Origin: Meloidogyne chitwoodi
Taxonomy: Eukaryota; Nematoda; Chromadorea; Rhabditida; Meloidogynidae
Length of the DNA stretch: 64,000 nt
NCBI GenBank assembly: GCA_015183035.1
Contig: JACZZP010000009.1
Coordinates: 1,116,001 to 1,180,000, forward strand
Reading direction: 5' to 3'
Within the stretch, counting starts at the first letter, position 1; each line of letters begins with the position of its first letter. The notes under the pieces are model-generated. The model ran no database searches. It saw nothing but the letters and a program-made list of their open reading frames with translations, and was not told where the DNA came from. Shown piece after piece: positions 13,234 through 25,978 of this stretch. The translations under genes and the position numbers were made by a program.

Positions 13234-14583
13234 ATGTATTCTCGTTATTGGCCATTTCCAATTATTGAGATTGGTGGGATGTTTAAGGATGGTAGCCAAA
13301 GTATAATCTTGAATGATGTAAGAGTGGATTGCCCAAATGGAACAAAATGGATTTTTAATGTTTTTTTGTTTTTAAGTAATAATTTTATTTTTTTCAAGGT
13401 ATTTGGTGATTGTGTCGACAATTCATTAAAAATGATTGGTTTCTCTATTGGTTTAATTTCACTTTTCCTTTGGCTAGTTCCACTTTTTCCTCAGCTTTAT
13501 GAAAATTATAAACAAAAAAGATGTGAAGGTCTTTCAATATTCTTTCTTATGTTTTGGTATTTTTAAATTTATAAATTATAACGATTTTGAATTATTTTAG
13601 GCTTATAGGTGATACGTGTAATTTACTTGGTGCATTGCTTACACACCAACAGCCACTTCAACGTCTATTAATTAAATTTTAATTTTGTTAATATATTTTT
13701 AGAATGGATTAGTTTCTATTATATTATACAAGATATGGTTTTGGTTGGGCAATTTTTTTACTACACACGGATATATTCAAATACTGTTGGAGGTTTAATT
13801 TTAATAATTTTTAAATAAAAACATCATATAAATATTTAGAAACAGCTCGAACTGACGCAGCTGTAATTATACCAGTTTCTATTCTTGGATTTTTTGGCAT
13901 TTTTTCATTCATCGCCGATCACTCTTTTTTATCAAATTTACACAAAGGTAGAAGGTAAGCCAGAAATAAAAATTTATCATTTACGAAATATTTTTATTTA
14001 TTTTTTAGTCTTTCTTCAGAATCTGTTCCACTAATTACACAAAATAGTAATCATTTAATGTTTCCTCCAATTTTTGAAGGCTATAAGGACGTGGTAAGAA
14101 AAATTTTTATTTTTAATTTAAAATTTTAAGGCTGGTTATATAATTGGAACAATTGCTGCTTTTTGTTATTTTGCTGGGCGAATTCCGCAGCTTTTACGAA
14201 ATTATTATAGAAAATCTTGTGAAGGACTTTCATTAACAATGTTTTACATAATTGTATTTGCAAATCTTACATATGGGTTGGTGGAAAAATTAATTTAAAA
14301 ATTAAATTGAAAAATGAGTTAAATATTTTTTGTAATCTTTAAAAAATTCAAAAATATGATTTAATATTATTTAAATTAAAATTTAAGTCTTTCTGTTTTG
14401 TTTGAAACAACTGGATGGCGTTATCTTTTACGACACCTTCCGTGGTTGGCTGGATCTTTAGGATGTTGTGTTTTTGATGTTATAATGATTGGCCAAATTT
14501 ATTATTACAATAAAAAGATTATCACAACAATTACAGATGAAAGAGAAGGACTTCTTCGGGAAGATCTTGAACTTGAAGATTAA
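13234..14583 (+). CDS. laat-1: PQ-loop lysosomal cationic amino-acid transporter (LAAT-1/PQLC2 type)
   Basis: Multi-exon gene of about 320 residues with seven likely membrane helices. Two PQ-loop motifs are clear: LFPQLYENYKQKRCEGLSIF in the first half and GRIPQLLRNYYRKSCEGLSL in the second. Other family segments are LIGDTCNLLGALLTHQQPLQ and FDVIMIGQIYYY. In C. elegans and humans this family exports lysine and arginine from lysosomes. The ATG at 13234 (MYSRYWPFPII) was preferred over an upstream in-frame ATG at 13147, because a pyrimidine tract ending AAACAG at 13200 looks like a trans-splice acceptor between them. Asparagine sequons precede the first helix. The C-terminal tail is acidic (EGLLREDLELED), where family members carry lysosomal sorting signals. 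Confidence 0.9.
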
Positions 14584-14897
14584 TTTTTTTTGAAAAATTA
14601 ATTAAAGTAATTTTTCAATTGTTTATTTTTCCAAATTATTTTCTTTTTTATTTAAATACCCATTCAAAGATCTATTTTCTGTCACGGATTCGTTCAAAAT
14701 TTATTTCTTTTAGTTTTTATAAATTTAAAAAAATTTTTGCATTATATATATATTTTTTCCTTTTTTAATCAAGTTTTATAATAATTTTATGTTAAAAATC
14801 GTTTTCAAAATTAAAAAACTTTTTGTATTTAATATTTTCTTTATTTAAATTTTTGTCCACATTGCATCTGAAATAATAATAATATTTTTAAAAATAA
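14584..14897. other. Intergenic between convergent 3' ends
   Basis: A+T-rich spacer between the LAAT-1-like and peroxidase genes, both ending here. No separate element was seen. Confidence 0.5.
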
Positions 14898-17800
14898 TTA
14901 AAAATTTGCCATGCATGCCACATCTTCGCGTATTTCACTCAATAAGAAATTATCCAAAAGATTTTCACAATTAATTACTTTAATTGCCTTAAATTAAATT
15001 TATTTTTTTTTAATATTTTCTTTAATAAAACAACTTTGCATTTTGGTCCATTTTGTGTGCAAGTACATTTTACGCAAGGACTTTTTAATTTTGTAACTCC
15101 TCTAATAACTTGGGAATTTCCGATAAGACAAACTTCTGTAGTAAAATAATTAAATAATATAACTCTATTTTTTAAAATAAATAAAAACCTCTTTCCATCC
15201 ATTTATTTAAATCTATTTTTGGAAAATTATTACAAGGAATTTGTGAATTTCTTTAAATATTAAAAAATTAAAATAAAAAAAAATAAACAAACGATAATTG
15301 ATCTGGTAAAGAAAAAACATCTGGTTGAATTTTTTTTAAAGAAGGAACATTCTGACAAAAAAGACTTCCTAATCGAATTTTTCTTATTTCATTTAATTGA
15401 TCTAAAAAATCATTTAAAATTAAAAAAAAATAATACCAAAATTAAATTTAACTTCTGGGACATCATTTTCATAATAAAAACGGTCACAACGTTTTAATCT
15501 TTGAAATTGTTCAGCAATAATACAAGCCATTGTTGGAGGCATCTAAATAATTAATTTAATAATAAAATTAAAAAGAAAAGAAAATTTTTAAACCAAAGCT
15601 CCAGGCATTGGCCTTTCTGAAATTAAACCTGGAAAAAGATCAATATCTTCATAACTTTCATAAACACTTTGAAGAGCTTCAATTGTTGTTTGATCCATTT
15701 CATTATTTAAATCTGCCCAATTTTGAATTCGAGATAAACCACAAAATTCTCTAAAAGAATTATAAGGTTGAACACCATGATCTCTTGCTCTTAAAATATT
15801 TAAAGCAATTAAATCAAATCCAGATAATGGAAGTCCTCTAATTCCAAATAAATGATTTCTAACTGCATCAGTAATATATCTATCAAAAGCCATTGCTTTT
15901 GTTCCAATAAGACCAAGTAAAATACTTTCAAAACCTCCTTTTTTATTTAAAAAATAATTTAATTAATTAATTTAAATACCATCTTTTTCATTATAAATAG
16001 ATTCCATATTATTAAAATTTTCTACCAAATCTATTGGTAAAGAATAATTTTTATAAAAAGGATCTAAACGAGGAAAATAACGCCTAATTAATGTATGTCC
16101 AAAACGAAAAGCCTGAAAAATAAAAAAAATTATTTAATAATATTTTATTTTTATTAACTGCTGTTGCAAATGGATGAGAAATAGAAGCATCACAATTTGA
16201 ATCATAATTTATAAAATAACCAGAACTTTTTGGTAATAAATCATAATTATTTACCTTTATTTATTTAAATATATTATTTTTATTTTTTTTTAATTTAATT
16301 AACCATTTTTTGTCCAATTAATTTTGGTAAATATTCTCTTAATTTAAAAAAATATAAAAACTTAATATTTTAATTTTAACCTAAAAATAATATGTTGAAA
16401 TATAGCTCCAATAATTTTACGTGTTTCTTGATAAATTTTTTCATCATTCCAATTTTGATTTATTTCCTATAATTAAATTTAAAATATAAATTAATTAATT
16501 ATTTTATTAAAAAATAAAAAACCTGTAATTGTTTAGCAATACGATTATGTTCACGTAAAAATATAATATGTAAAGTTGTTAGTCCTGGTTGATGTGAATT
16601 TCTTTCATCACCAGCAATAAAACAAGGAAATAAAGGCTTTTTTTTAATTTAATTAATTGTAAATAAATAAATAAATAAAATTAATTAAAATACCTTTCCC
16701 TTTAAAAAAAAAATAAATAAAAATTATTTAAATATAATTTTCTAACCCGACAATCTTGTTCTTGATCACCTTGTGGAAGTGCTTCCCTTTTTTATTTAAT
16801 AATAATTATTATTTTTTTAAAATTACTTATTAAAATATCCTAAATTTGTTGAATTTAAACGTCCTCCTTCAAAACTTCTTAAAAGAACTGCTTCACAATT
16901 TGTAGATCCATAAATAACAGAAGCATCAATAAATGATGTTAATTGATTTAATTGATTTCTATAACCTAAATTCTGAAAATAAAAATAAAAATATTTATTT
17001 ATTTTTTATTTTTACAAATTGTCCAAGTAATGAACGTGCAAAAGGTAAACAACGAGGTTCTCCATTTTCATTAATTCTATTTAATTACAAATATTTAATT
17101 TAAAGAATTATTTTTACTTTGGAAAAAAAGGATCATTATCTGGAATAGTTAAAGGCATACAATGCTCTGAAAGTGTTTTTTGTGAATCACAACTAGTACA
17201 ATTTAAAATTTCATCATTAGGTCCTCTTTCTACGGGTGAATGTGTTAATTCATGATCCAAAATTTGACCAAATTGCATTATCTATATTTATATTTATTTT
17301 TAATTTTATCCAAAATTAATAACCATATGTGTAAATTTTTTATGTTCCAAATTTTGATCAAAATGTAAAGCATTAGAAATAGATCTAGCAGAAGGTAATA
17401 AATTACCATTAATTGATCTAGTTCTAGGTATATCTATTTTATCTTCATAAACTGGTTCCATTAAATGTTTTAAAGTATTAAAAGAAGAACCATAATGTGG
17501 AAATTGAAGATTATTACACCAACCAGAATATGTTCTTTTATTTTATTTTTAAAATTAAATAAATTTATTTGTATAAAATTACCTATAAGGATTAGTATTA
17601 TCACAAGGTAAATCTCTAGGAAGACATTCAGATAATTTATTATTACCTTTATTATGTTTTATTGAATTAATAAAAGGTTCTAACATACTAAAAATAAAAA
17701 AATAAATATTTATTTTTAAATATTTACGAATTAATATTTAATTTAGGTAATAATTGTTGTAATATTTCTGGATCCATTTCTTTAATATATTCTTTACCAA

Positions 17801-20800
17801 ATAACTGAGAATCACTTTAAATAATAATTTTTAAATAATTTAATTTTTAAAAATAAAAACCCTTTTAATAACATTTTTGTTGCTTCTAATAAAATATGTG
17901 CTTTTTTATTCATTAAAATTGCTTCATTTTTTGGTCTCATCTTTAAAAATAAATATATATTTAATTTAATTTAAATAAATTAACCATTTGTGAATATGCA
18001 AAAAGTGAATTATTATTATTATTAATTATTGTTGTTGAACTTTTTTCTTTAAAAAAAAATAATAATTTAAATTAAATATTTTAATAATTATTACCAATAT
18101 TTTTTTCCTCTCTTTTATTTCTTTTTATTATTCTTTCAACACTTAATTTTATTGCTTTTTTAATTATTTTTAAATTATAAGGCATTTCAATAATTAATTC
18201 TTCTCCTTTCCAAGCATTCCAATTTGGACCAGAATTTAATGTTAAATTACAAGATATTGGAAAATTACTAAAATAAAAATTAAATAAAATTAATTAATTT
18301 ATTTATTTTAAATAAAAAACAAACTCAAAATAATCAAATAATTCAAATGCTTTTGGTTGAATTAATTCTAATTCTGTATTAGCACAAATTAATTGAGATA
18401 AAGTAGTTTTTTTAAGTTCATTAATTTGTTTTTCATTAAAAGACCAAGGTTGACCTAAATGTCCAACCCAAAGACGATCACCAAATTTTGTCTTTTTTTT
18501 AATAAAATAAATTAAATAATTTTTTTTTTAATAAAAAAAACTTTTTGAAATTGTTTAGTAATTAAACATCCAAATGTTGGGCCTAAAAGTGAACCTTTTA
18601 AAGGTTTTTCTGCTAATCCTATTAAAAAAATAATTTTTAAAAATTTAATTTAATTAAAAAACCTAAAATAAAAAGATCAACATCTTTCGGTTTTTTAAAA
18701 TATTTAGATAAAATTGGTATAATTCTTTTAGGTTCATAAATTAATTCTTCTAAATCATTCCATTCATTAATTAACTTTAATTCACAATATTCTCTCCAAA
18801 AAGTATAACTTGGTATTCCATGATCTCTTCCCATTTGTAAAATAATTGATGCTAAATCTAAACCAAATAAATTATTTTGACTAAGAAATTTATTTTTTAA
18901 TTCAGAAGTCATATAAAGGCCAGCAGGTAATGTTGGTCGATTTAATAAAAATCTTTTTTTGTTTAATAATTTATTTATTTATTTATTTAAAAAATAACCT
19001 CAATATTCCATCAATTCTTTTACTAAACATTAAAAAACTTGGCTATAAATTAATTATTTAAAAAATATAAATAAATAAAAGTACTTCATACATCCATTCA
19101 CTTAAAGGTTTTTCCATTGATGAAATCCCATTAGGTTCTAAATGAGCAAATTTTGATTCAAACATTGAAAAGAAAAACTTAATTAATTAATTAATTAAAT
19201 AAATAAATAATTTAAATAATTATTTTTACCAATCCAACAGTTGCTGCATATTCATTTAACTAAAATTAATTTTATTATTTAAAAAAAAGACTTAACAGTA
19301 GTTGGATTTTCATTTAAAAAATAATAATTATTATTATTATTTTCTTCTTCATTAATTGATTCTAATTTAAAATTTAACCATTTTTCTTTACCAATAATTA
19401 AAGGTAACCATTCATTAAATGTTATTATTTGTAATTGACTAATTATAATTCTTCTACTTTCTTGAAATAATTGTTCATCTGTCCATTCTTTATTTATTTT
19501 CTTTTTATTTAATAAAAAAAATTAATTAATTAATTAAATTAAATTTACAAATAAATTTGTAGCAATTAAATTATGTTGTCTTAAAAATCTTTAAAAAAAT
19601 AAAATTTAATTTTATAAAAAAATAAATAAAAATAATTATTTACATTGTATTTAGAGCAGTTAATGAAGGTAAAAAATTAATTTGTACTATAAAAATTAAT
19701 TAATTAATTATTTAATTTATTTTAATTTACCAGAACCTCCACCAAAACAATTATTATTAGAACAAAAATAATTATTCCAAATTATTTTTTGTTTTTTATT
19801 TCCTCTATTTTTTAACATTTCTAATGTTGGGGGTAATTCTTTTGCAAATAATGAATTTTGATCATTTTCTTTACTTGAAAGTAATTTACCTTAATTTATT
19901 TAATTATTTATTTTAAAATATTAATTAATTACCTTCTTTAAATAAACGTAATGAATTTGTTTGTTCCTCAAAATTACCATATAAAAAAGAAGCATCCAAA
20001 AAACTTGTAGCCTTTTTATTATTTAAAAACTTCTTTTTCTTTTAAAAATAATTAAAACCTGATTAATTTGTTCTCTTTTTTCATTAATAATATTAATTAT
20101 TGAACAATTATTATTTAATTTTAAAGAAGATAAAGTTCTTGAATAATCAATACAATTAATCTTTTTTTATTTATTTATTTAAATAAAAATTAATTAATTA
20201 ATTTTACCAATCCTTTATATTTAGGGTCATCTATATTATTTATATTAATTGGATAACATTCTGGATGAAATAAATGACCAATATCTAAAGGTCCAAGATC
20301 ATTTTCTATTGCACAACAAGGAATTGAATGTCCTTTATTTTTTAATTTAAAAATATATTCTCTCTTTTTTTTTTTAATTTAAGAATACCTTCATCATTTT
20401 CTGAAATTAATTGTGTACTTCCAATATGTACTAAATCTGTATATATTAAAGCACTCCAATGTGCAATTAATGAATTACTAGTTAATGTTGGTGGTTGTAA
20501 TAATTTATTTATTTTAATTAATTTAGGTTCACGAAAAAGTAAATTAGATAATAAACGAACATTTGGAAGATTTAATGAAGAAGATGATTTACGAGGTTCA
20601 GAAATATCTTTTTTTAAAAAAAATAATATTAAAATTAATTAATTAATTAATTAACTATCAGAATAATCAGCATCCAAAAGACGTTGAAAAGGAGAAAACT
20701 AAAATAAAATATAAAATAATAATATTTATATTTTATTAAATAAATAAAAACTAACCAAAGTACCAATTAAAGGTTTTTTTGAATTATTGCAACTTCCATC

Positions 20801-21459
20801 TATTTTTCTATAAGGACTAGTCATTTCACATTTTTCTTTAATTTCTTCTATTTCTTCATTATTATTTTTACAATATTTTTTTAAAATTTTATTAATTATT
20901 TGTTCATTATTGAAATTTAAAAATTTATTATTTTTTTTAATTATTTTAATTAATTCTAATAATATATATAATCCATTTGATTTTTCTTTAGCTTTCTAAA
21001 ATTAAAAATAAATATTTTTTTTTTGAGAAAAAATTGTTCCCTAAAAATAAAGGCTTTTATTATAATTATGTAGACATTCTTTTAAGGATTTTCTTTTTTT
21101 TTATTTAATTTTTAAAAAATAAATAAAAATTATTAAACTGGAAAGGAATGAATATGCTGAGACCAAAGTCGACGTGCTTGCCCTAAAGGATCTAATGGAG
21201 AATAAAATGAAGATATAAGTAAATTTTCTTCTGTTTGATTAATTAATCTTTGCATCTTTAAATAATTAATTATTTTAAGTTTAATTTAATTTATAACTTC
21301 ATTAATTGCTAATTCTAATTCTTGTATATTTTTAAAATTTGTAAAAGAAGAGAATAATTTAATTTTTTGTGAAGAATGCCAACCATCGTCAGTATTTTTA
21401 TAAAATTTTTCTGTTTTTCCCATTTGAATTAATAAAATTATAAATATTAAATTAACCAT
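14898..21459 (-). CDS. Secreted double haem peroxidase; first domain degenerate, second intact
   Basis: About 25-30 exons and roughly 1,600 residues in two animal haem-peroxidase domains. A signal peptide opens it ([18 protein letters not shown]). The second domain keeps the haem site: distal [14 protein letters not shown] (near 17250-17280) and proximal [15 protein letters not shown] (near 16100-16190), with later motifs [12 protein letters not shown] and [20 protein letters not shown]. The first domain keeps the fold ([32 protein letters not shown]). At the distal position, however, it reads [10 protein letters not shown] (Gln to Ala, Asp to Tyr, His to Thr; near 20431-20460). At the proximal position it reads [14 protein letters not shown], with Phe where His is expected. 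A C-terminal cysteine-rich stretch ([15 protein letters not shown]) resembles the end of peroxidasins. Nematode relatives cross-link cuticle or matrix. Splicing is inferred throughout. Confidence 0.88.
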
Positions 21460-21971
21460 TTTATTTATTTAAAAAATAAAAAAATATTATTATTATTTAA
21501 TTAAAATAGCTTTATTATTATTATAACAATTATTTTATATGAATGAGTGAAAACTAGAATATGCCGTAAATACCAATTATTTATTGCTTCGGTAATAAAT
21601 ATATTAATAAAAAGAAATAATTAAAAAAAGATCCGTGAATAAATAATAATTAAACAAAATTGCCAATAAATATTAAAAGAATGTTGTATGTATATACATA
21701 TATTTACATTACCTAAATATATTATTATATTATTCTCTTTTTTAGTGCTCTTCTTGACCTAAAAATAATTTAAAAAGTTTTTTTTATTTATTAAACTTAA
21801 ATTTATTTTATTCAATCTTTAATCAAACAAAAATATTAAACAAAGGTATATTTATATTATTTTATTTAAGTCTGTATAAGACTAAAAATTTTAAAATATA
21901 ACATAAAAGTTATTAAAATAAACATTAATTTTTAAAAAATATATAAAAATTTTCTATTCTTTATATACTAC
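21460..21971. other. Intergenic upstream of the peroxidase gene
   Basis: A+T-rich; presumably holds the peroxidase promoter. No motif was recognised. Confidence 0.45.
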
Positions 21972-21991
21972 ATATGGATCAGGGATGGGCA
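21972..21991. repeat. Left target duplication and terminal inverted repeat of the hAT element
   Basis: ATATGGAT (21972-21979) is the 8-bp target duplication, repeated exactly at 24874-24881. The 12-bp inverted repeat CAGGGATGGGCA follows. An 8-bp duplication with CAGGG-type ends is the hAT signature. Confidence 0.95.
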
Positions 21992-24873
21992 GCTTTCGTA
22001 TTTCGTCTTTCGTATTTCGTATTTTTAGACCAATTTTATTTCGTATTTCGTCTTTCGTATTTTTGGACGAAATACGAAATTTTTCTGAATTTTCTGGTAT
22101 TTTTGAACAAACCCATTTGTCAATGTTAATTTTTGGCATTCTGTCCACGCGTCTCAACCAATCGTCTCTTGTTGAGTGCCTTTCGCACTCAAACTTCGTA
22201 ATTAAAAAGGAACAGCTGACGCGTGCTGTCTTTCATTTTTAACCACTCTATTTCACCGTCTATTTCCAGATAATCCGCCATTCCAATATTCATATTATAA
22301 GAATGTCATTAATCTGGAATTATTTCCGTCGTTCTGGAAGAGTTGCTTTTTGTAAAAATTGTGAATACAACAAAGATTACCCTCCAACAGCGCCAACAAC
22401 TCCCCTAATTTTTCATTTGAAGCAACATCATCATGAGTTGTACAAAGAATTTATTTCGAAGAAGTTGTCTAAAAAGGATACTGAACAACAAACTATCAAA
22501 AGGTATCTTTTTCTTATTTGAATAGCATCTAACGTTTTAAAGGGCTTTTTCATCATCAGTACCAGCAACATCGATTTCTGAAATTGATGAAGAATTGGAA
22601 GAACTCCTCATACCAAGCAAGAGATCTACTCCTGATATTGTGCTCTCGTTAAAAGCAAAAGGTTAATATAATTAATTTTGGTTTAACATAATATTAGGTC
22701 CGTGGGACAAAGATGGAGAACGGACACTCATACTTAATAAGTGCTTAATGGAAATGATTGCCGTTGACCTTCAGCCGCGTTCAATTGTGAAAACGTGGGA
22801 TTTCAACGGTAATTTTATGTCATTTTCCTTATTGAAACTATTAATTATAAAGGTTCATTAGAGAGCTTCAGCCTAAATACAAACTTCCAAACAGACGAGA
22901 AATTGGTAGAGAATTAATGCCTAATATGGTTGAATCAATTAAAGTAATATAAATTTTTATTCTTAATTTAGAAATTTATAGGAAAGAATAAAAAAGGATC
23001 TTGAAGCTGTAAATTTTGTATCAATAACAACGGATTGCTGGACGTCTAAAGATGCTGCACATTCGCTTTTGTCCATCACATGTCATTATATAAGCGGAGG
23101 TCCGAAATTTGTTGTTTTAAGTGCTAAACCAATCAAAGGTTTATTATCATGTATTAAAATAATTGTTAAATATTAAGGTCGACATAATGCTCTTGTTTTA
23201 AAAGAATTATTGACAAATGTTTTATTGGAGTACTCAATTCCCAAGTCAAAAATCTTTGTTGTTTTACGTGATGCCGCAGAAGTAATGGTTAAAGTTTGCT
23301 TTGATTTAGGTCTAAAATCGATAGATTGTTTTGCTCACAAGTGTAATTTGGTTAGTTTAGATTTTAAAATTCGAACTCATTTATTTTTAAGGCTATATGG
23401 GATGGAATAAGAAAATTAAATGATGATGTATTAATCAAAAATTTACTGGAAAGAGTAAAAAAATTTGTCAGAAAACTCAAAAAGTCAAGAGTACAAAGAG
23501 AAGAATTTGAGCATTTGCAAAAGTTACTTGATTTAACAAAATTGACATTGACAAAGGACACCGAAGTATGTTTTAATGGTTCATTTTTATAAATTAAATT
23601 ATTAGGTGAGATGGTCATCAACCTTTAAAATGTTGGAGCGATTTTTGTTAAATAGACAGGCAATAACTTTACTTGGCGCACAAGATCCAACCTTGCCTTT
23701 GTTTTCTTTTGATGATTGGGCTACACTTACGTTGTTGAGAAAGGTTTATTTTAAGTTTCAAAATAAAGCTAAAAATCGATGTTTATTTTTAAGATACTTT
23801 ACCCTATTAACTCGGCAACCAATGATTTGCAAAAAAGAGGGACGCCAATTTCTGCAACAATTCCCTTGTTCCGCGTTATTTGTTTTTCGCTCGAACAGGA
23901 CAATGAACTTTTGAATATTAAACAAGCCATTATTGAAGGATTGAGGCGTCGAATGGATGAAAAAATTGATGCCAGTGGAAATATAAAGCGCGCTGCTTGG
24001 CACAATAACCGTGAACTCGTTATTTCATGCATGTTGGATCCTCGTTTTAAGTTTTCATTTCTTAACGTGGAAAGGCATGATGAATACAAAAATTGGTTGA
24101 TTGATGAAGGAGAAAGTGCATTGCAGAATTTTGAGGTTTTTATTTTTATTCTACATCACTATCTTTATAAATATTTTATTTTTAATAGGATATTATTGGA
24201 AACGTTGGAAGTGTAGCAATTGAGTCGTCTACGCACGAGCAAAATTCATTTTTTGCACTTTTCGATCAATGTAAACAGAACATAGCGTCTGAATCGACAA
24301 CTGAATTTGTTACATTTTCTCTTCCCAGTCCAGCAGCATTAAATGCTCGTCAAAAAGCTGAGGTTTTTTTAAAAAAACTTTTAAAAATATAAATCAGGTT
24401 GAGGTAAATGAATATTTGAGATCTAAAGAAATCTCACTTGATGCTGATCCTTATGAGTATTGGACTGGAGAAAATAGTATCAAGTGGCCCTTGTTGACTA
24501 AACTTGCATTGCGTTTTCTTTCTGCTCCTGCAACATCTTCTGAAAGTGAACGTCTGTTCTCCACAGCTGGAATGATTTTAAATGATTTGAGGAAACGTCT
24601 ACTCCCGGAAAATGCTGAGGCCCTTTTATTCTTGCATCACAATGTTAAGATTTACAATTTTGATTATGATTAAATGCGAATAAAAAATTTTTTTAAAAAT
24701 TGATAAAATTATTAAACTTTCGTATTTCGTAATTTCTTTACTTTCGTAATTTCGTATTATTTCGTGTTTTTGAGCCATTTTTATTTCGTATTTCGTCTTT
24801 CGTTTTTTATTTTGGTTTCGTATCTTTCGTATTTCGTCTTTCGTATTTTATTTTCAGATTTTGCCCATCCCTG
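21980..24873 (+). mobile_element. Complete hAT-superfamily DNA transposon
   Basis: A 2,894-bp element with perfect 12-bp terminal inverted repeats (CAGGGATGGGCA and TGCCCATCCCTG), flanked by perfect 8-bp duplications (ATATGGAT). Both subterminal zones are filled with TTTCGTATTTCG and TTTCGTCTTTCG repeats, in the same orientation on this strand at both ends apart from a short inverted copy near 22065. One spliced transposase gene on the + strand occupies the middle and carries a frameshift. Intact ends and identical duplications suggest a fairly recent insertion. Confidence 0.95.
22303..24673 (+). pseudogene. hAT transposase, spliced, with one frameshift
   Basis: Reads as a BED-zinc-finger hAT transposase. 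The N-terminal BED finger has Cys at FCKNC and His in FHLKQHHHELY. The catalytic region has TTDCWTS (first Asp) and VVLRDAAEVM (second Asp), then VRWSSTFKMLERFL. The C-terminal dimerisation region has YWTGE, PATSSESERLFSTAG and ALLFLHHNV. Introns have normal GT-AG ends. One break is seen: the frame ending MIAVDLQPRSIVK (to about 22790) runs into TWDFN, while the family continuation VGFQRFIRELQPKYKLP is in another frame from about 22794, as if one base was lost. No splice choice I tried repairs it. Everything downstream is open, so this is either a very young inactive copy or a sequencing error. Confidence 0.85.
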
Positions 24874-24881
24874 ATATGGAT
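24862..24881. repeat. Right terminal inverted repeat and target duplication of the hAT element
   Basis: TGCCCATCCCTG (24862-24873) is the exact inverse of the left end. ATATGGAT (24874-24881) is the second copy of the target duplication. Confidence 0.95.
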
Positions 24882-25360
24882 GTCAAAGAATTCCCCTCCA
24901 GAATATATTCCTATCGAAGATTTTCGGAAAATCCTCTCCAAGCAAAACAATTGGAAAATTTCACATTGAAAAATCCCTCTCTTGCCAGAAAAATCCTTAA
25001 CTCAAATAATTAAAAAATTATATTATATATATTAGAATAATTTTATTAAAATGATTCAAAATTATTCTTTAATATAAATAAAAAATGTTTAAAATAAATT
25101 TTTTTTGTATTTGAGGAGGAATTTTCAGGAAAAATTGTATTTCGATAATCCTACACGAGCTGAATAAAAAGCCAAAAACTTAAAATAAATAAAATAATAT
25201 AATTATTTTACCACCTTTTACTGTTATTTTTTGCGAAAAAGCACCATCATTCAGAAGAAGCAAAAGAGAGAGATTTTTCAAACGGAGAACAAATTTTTAA
25301 GATTTTTAAACAGAAACTAATAAAAAATTGACTTAAAATAATTAACAGAATATCCTCTTA
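24882..25360. other. Intergenic between two mobile elements
   Basis: A+T-rich spacer between the hAT element and a foldback element. No coding exon was recognised. Confidence 0.5.
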
Positions 25361-25978
25361 CAAAGTGAGGGTCCCCAAGTGTCCGCGGGACTTCGGGATG
25401 AAACTTTGCAGAAAGATAGATTATACCCTACTTTTATTGTGAAATTTTCACCGTTTTTGCTAAGGGACATCTGGGACCGAGTTATAGGTCTCTGAAAATC
25501 GACTCATTTTTTGAAGTGAAAAATTAGAAGATGACGATGGTATACTTTCGAAGAGCTCTTCGAGCTGAGTTGAATGAGACCAAAAATAGCTTCTGGTATC
25601 AAGTCTGAGCCGAGTTACAGGTCCCTGAAAATTGAAAAACCACAGGGGAGAGTAAGCTCCTTCTCGGTAATCACCTAAATGGGCTTAGTCTTTTAATTAT
25701 AACTTTGTCAATATTTGTACAATTAAGTTAATTTTGGTGTCATTCGACTCAGTTCGAAGAGCTCTTTCGAATGAGCTATCATACTCATGTTTTAATTTTT
25801 CACCCCAAAAATGAGCTTACTCCCCCCTATGATTTTTCGATTTTCAGGGATCTATAACTCGGTCCCAGATGTCCCTTAGCAAAAACGGTGAAAATTTCAC
25901 AATAAAAGTAGGGTATAATCTATCTTTCTGCAAAGTTTCATCCCGAAGTCCCGCGGACACCTGGGGACCCTCCCTTTG
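25361..25978. mobile_element. Foldback (long inverted repeat) element 1, PIF/Harbinger-like
   Basis: Ends CAAAGTGAGGGTCCCC and GGGGACCCTCCCTTTG are inverted copies. The arms stay nearly identical for about 135 bases (GTCCGCGGGACTTCGGGATG, TAAGGGACATCTGGGACCGA) and can be aligned further with gaps, so most of the element folds on itself. TTA flanks both sides (25358-25360 and 25979-25981), the three-base duplication typical of PIF/Harbinger. No transposase is present. The inner part (GAGCTTACTCCCCCCTATG, TTTTTCGATTTTCAGGG, GAAGAGCTCTTTCGAATGAG) is shared with the element at 30841-31540. Confidence 0.85.

Noticed and set aside
22790..22856. Intron choice that would bypass the transposase frameshift
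   Set aside because: The only GT donor after CAACG and the only AG before GTTCATTAG give a frame that soon stops. No pair tried restores both sides.
23364..24089. Minus-strand open frames within the hAT element
   Set aside because: Antisense shadows of the transposase exons.
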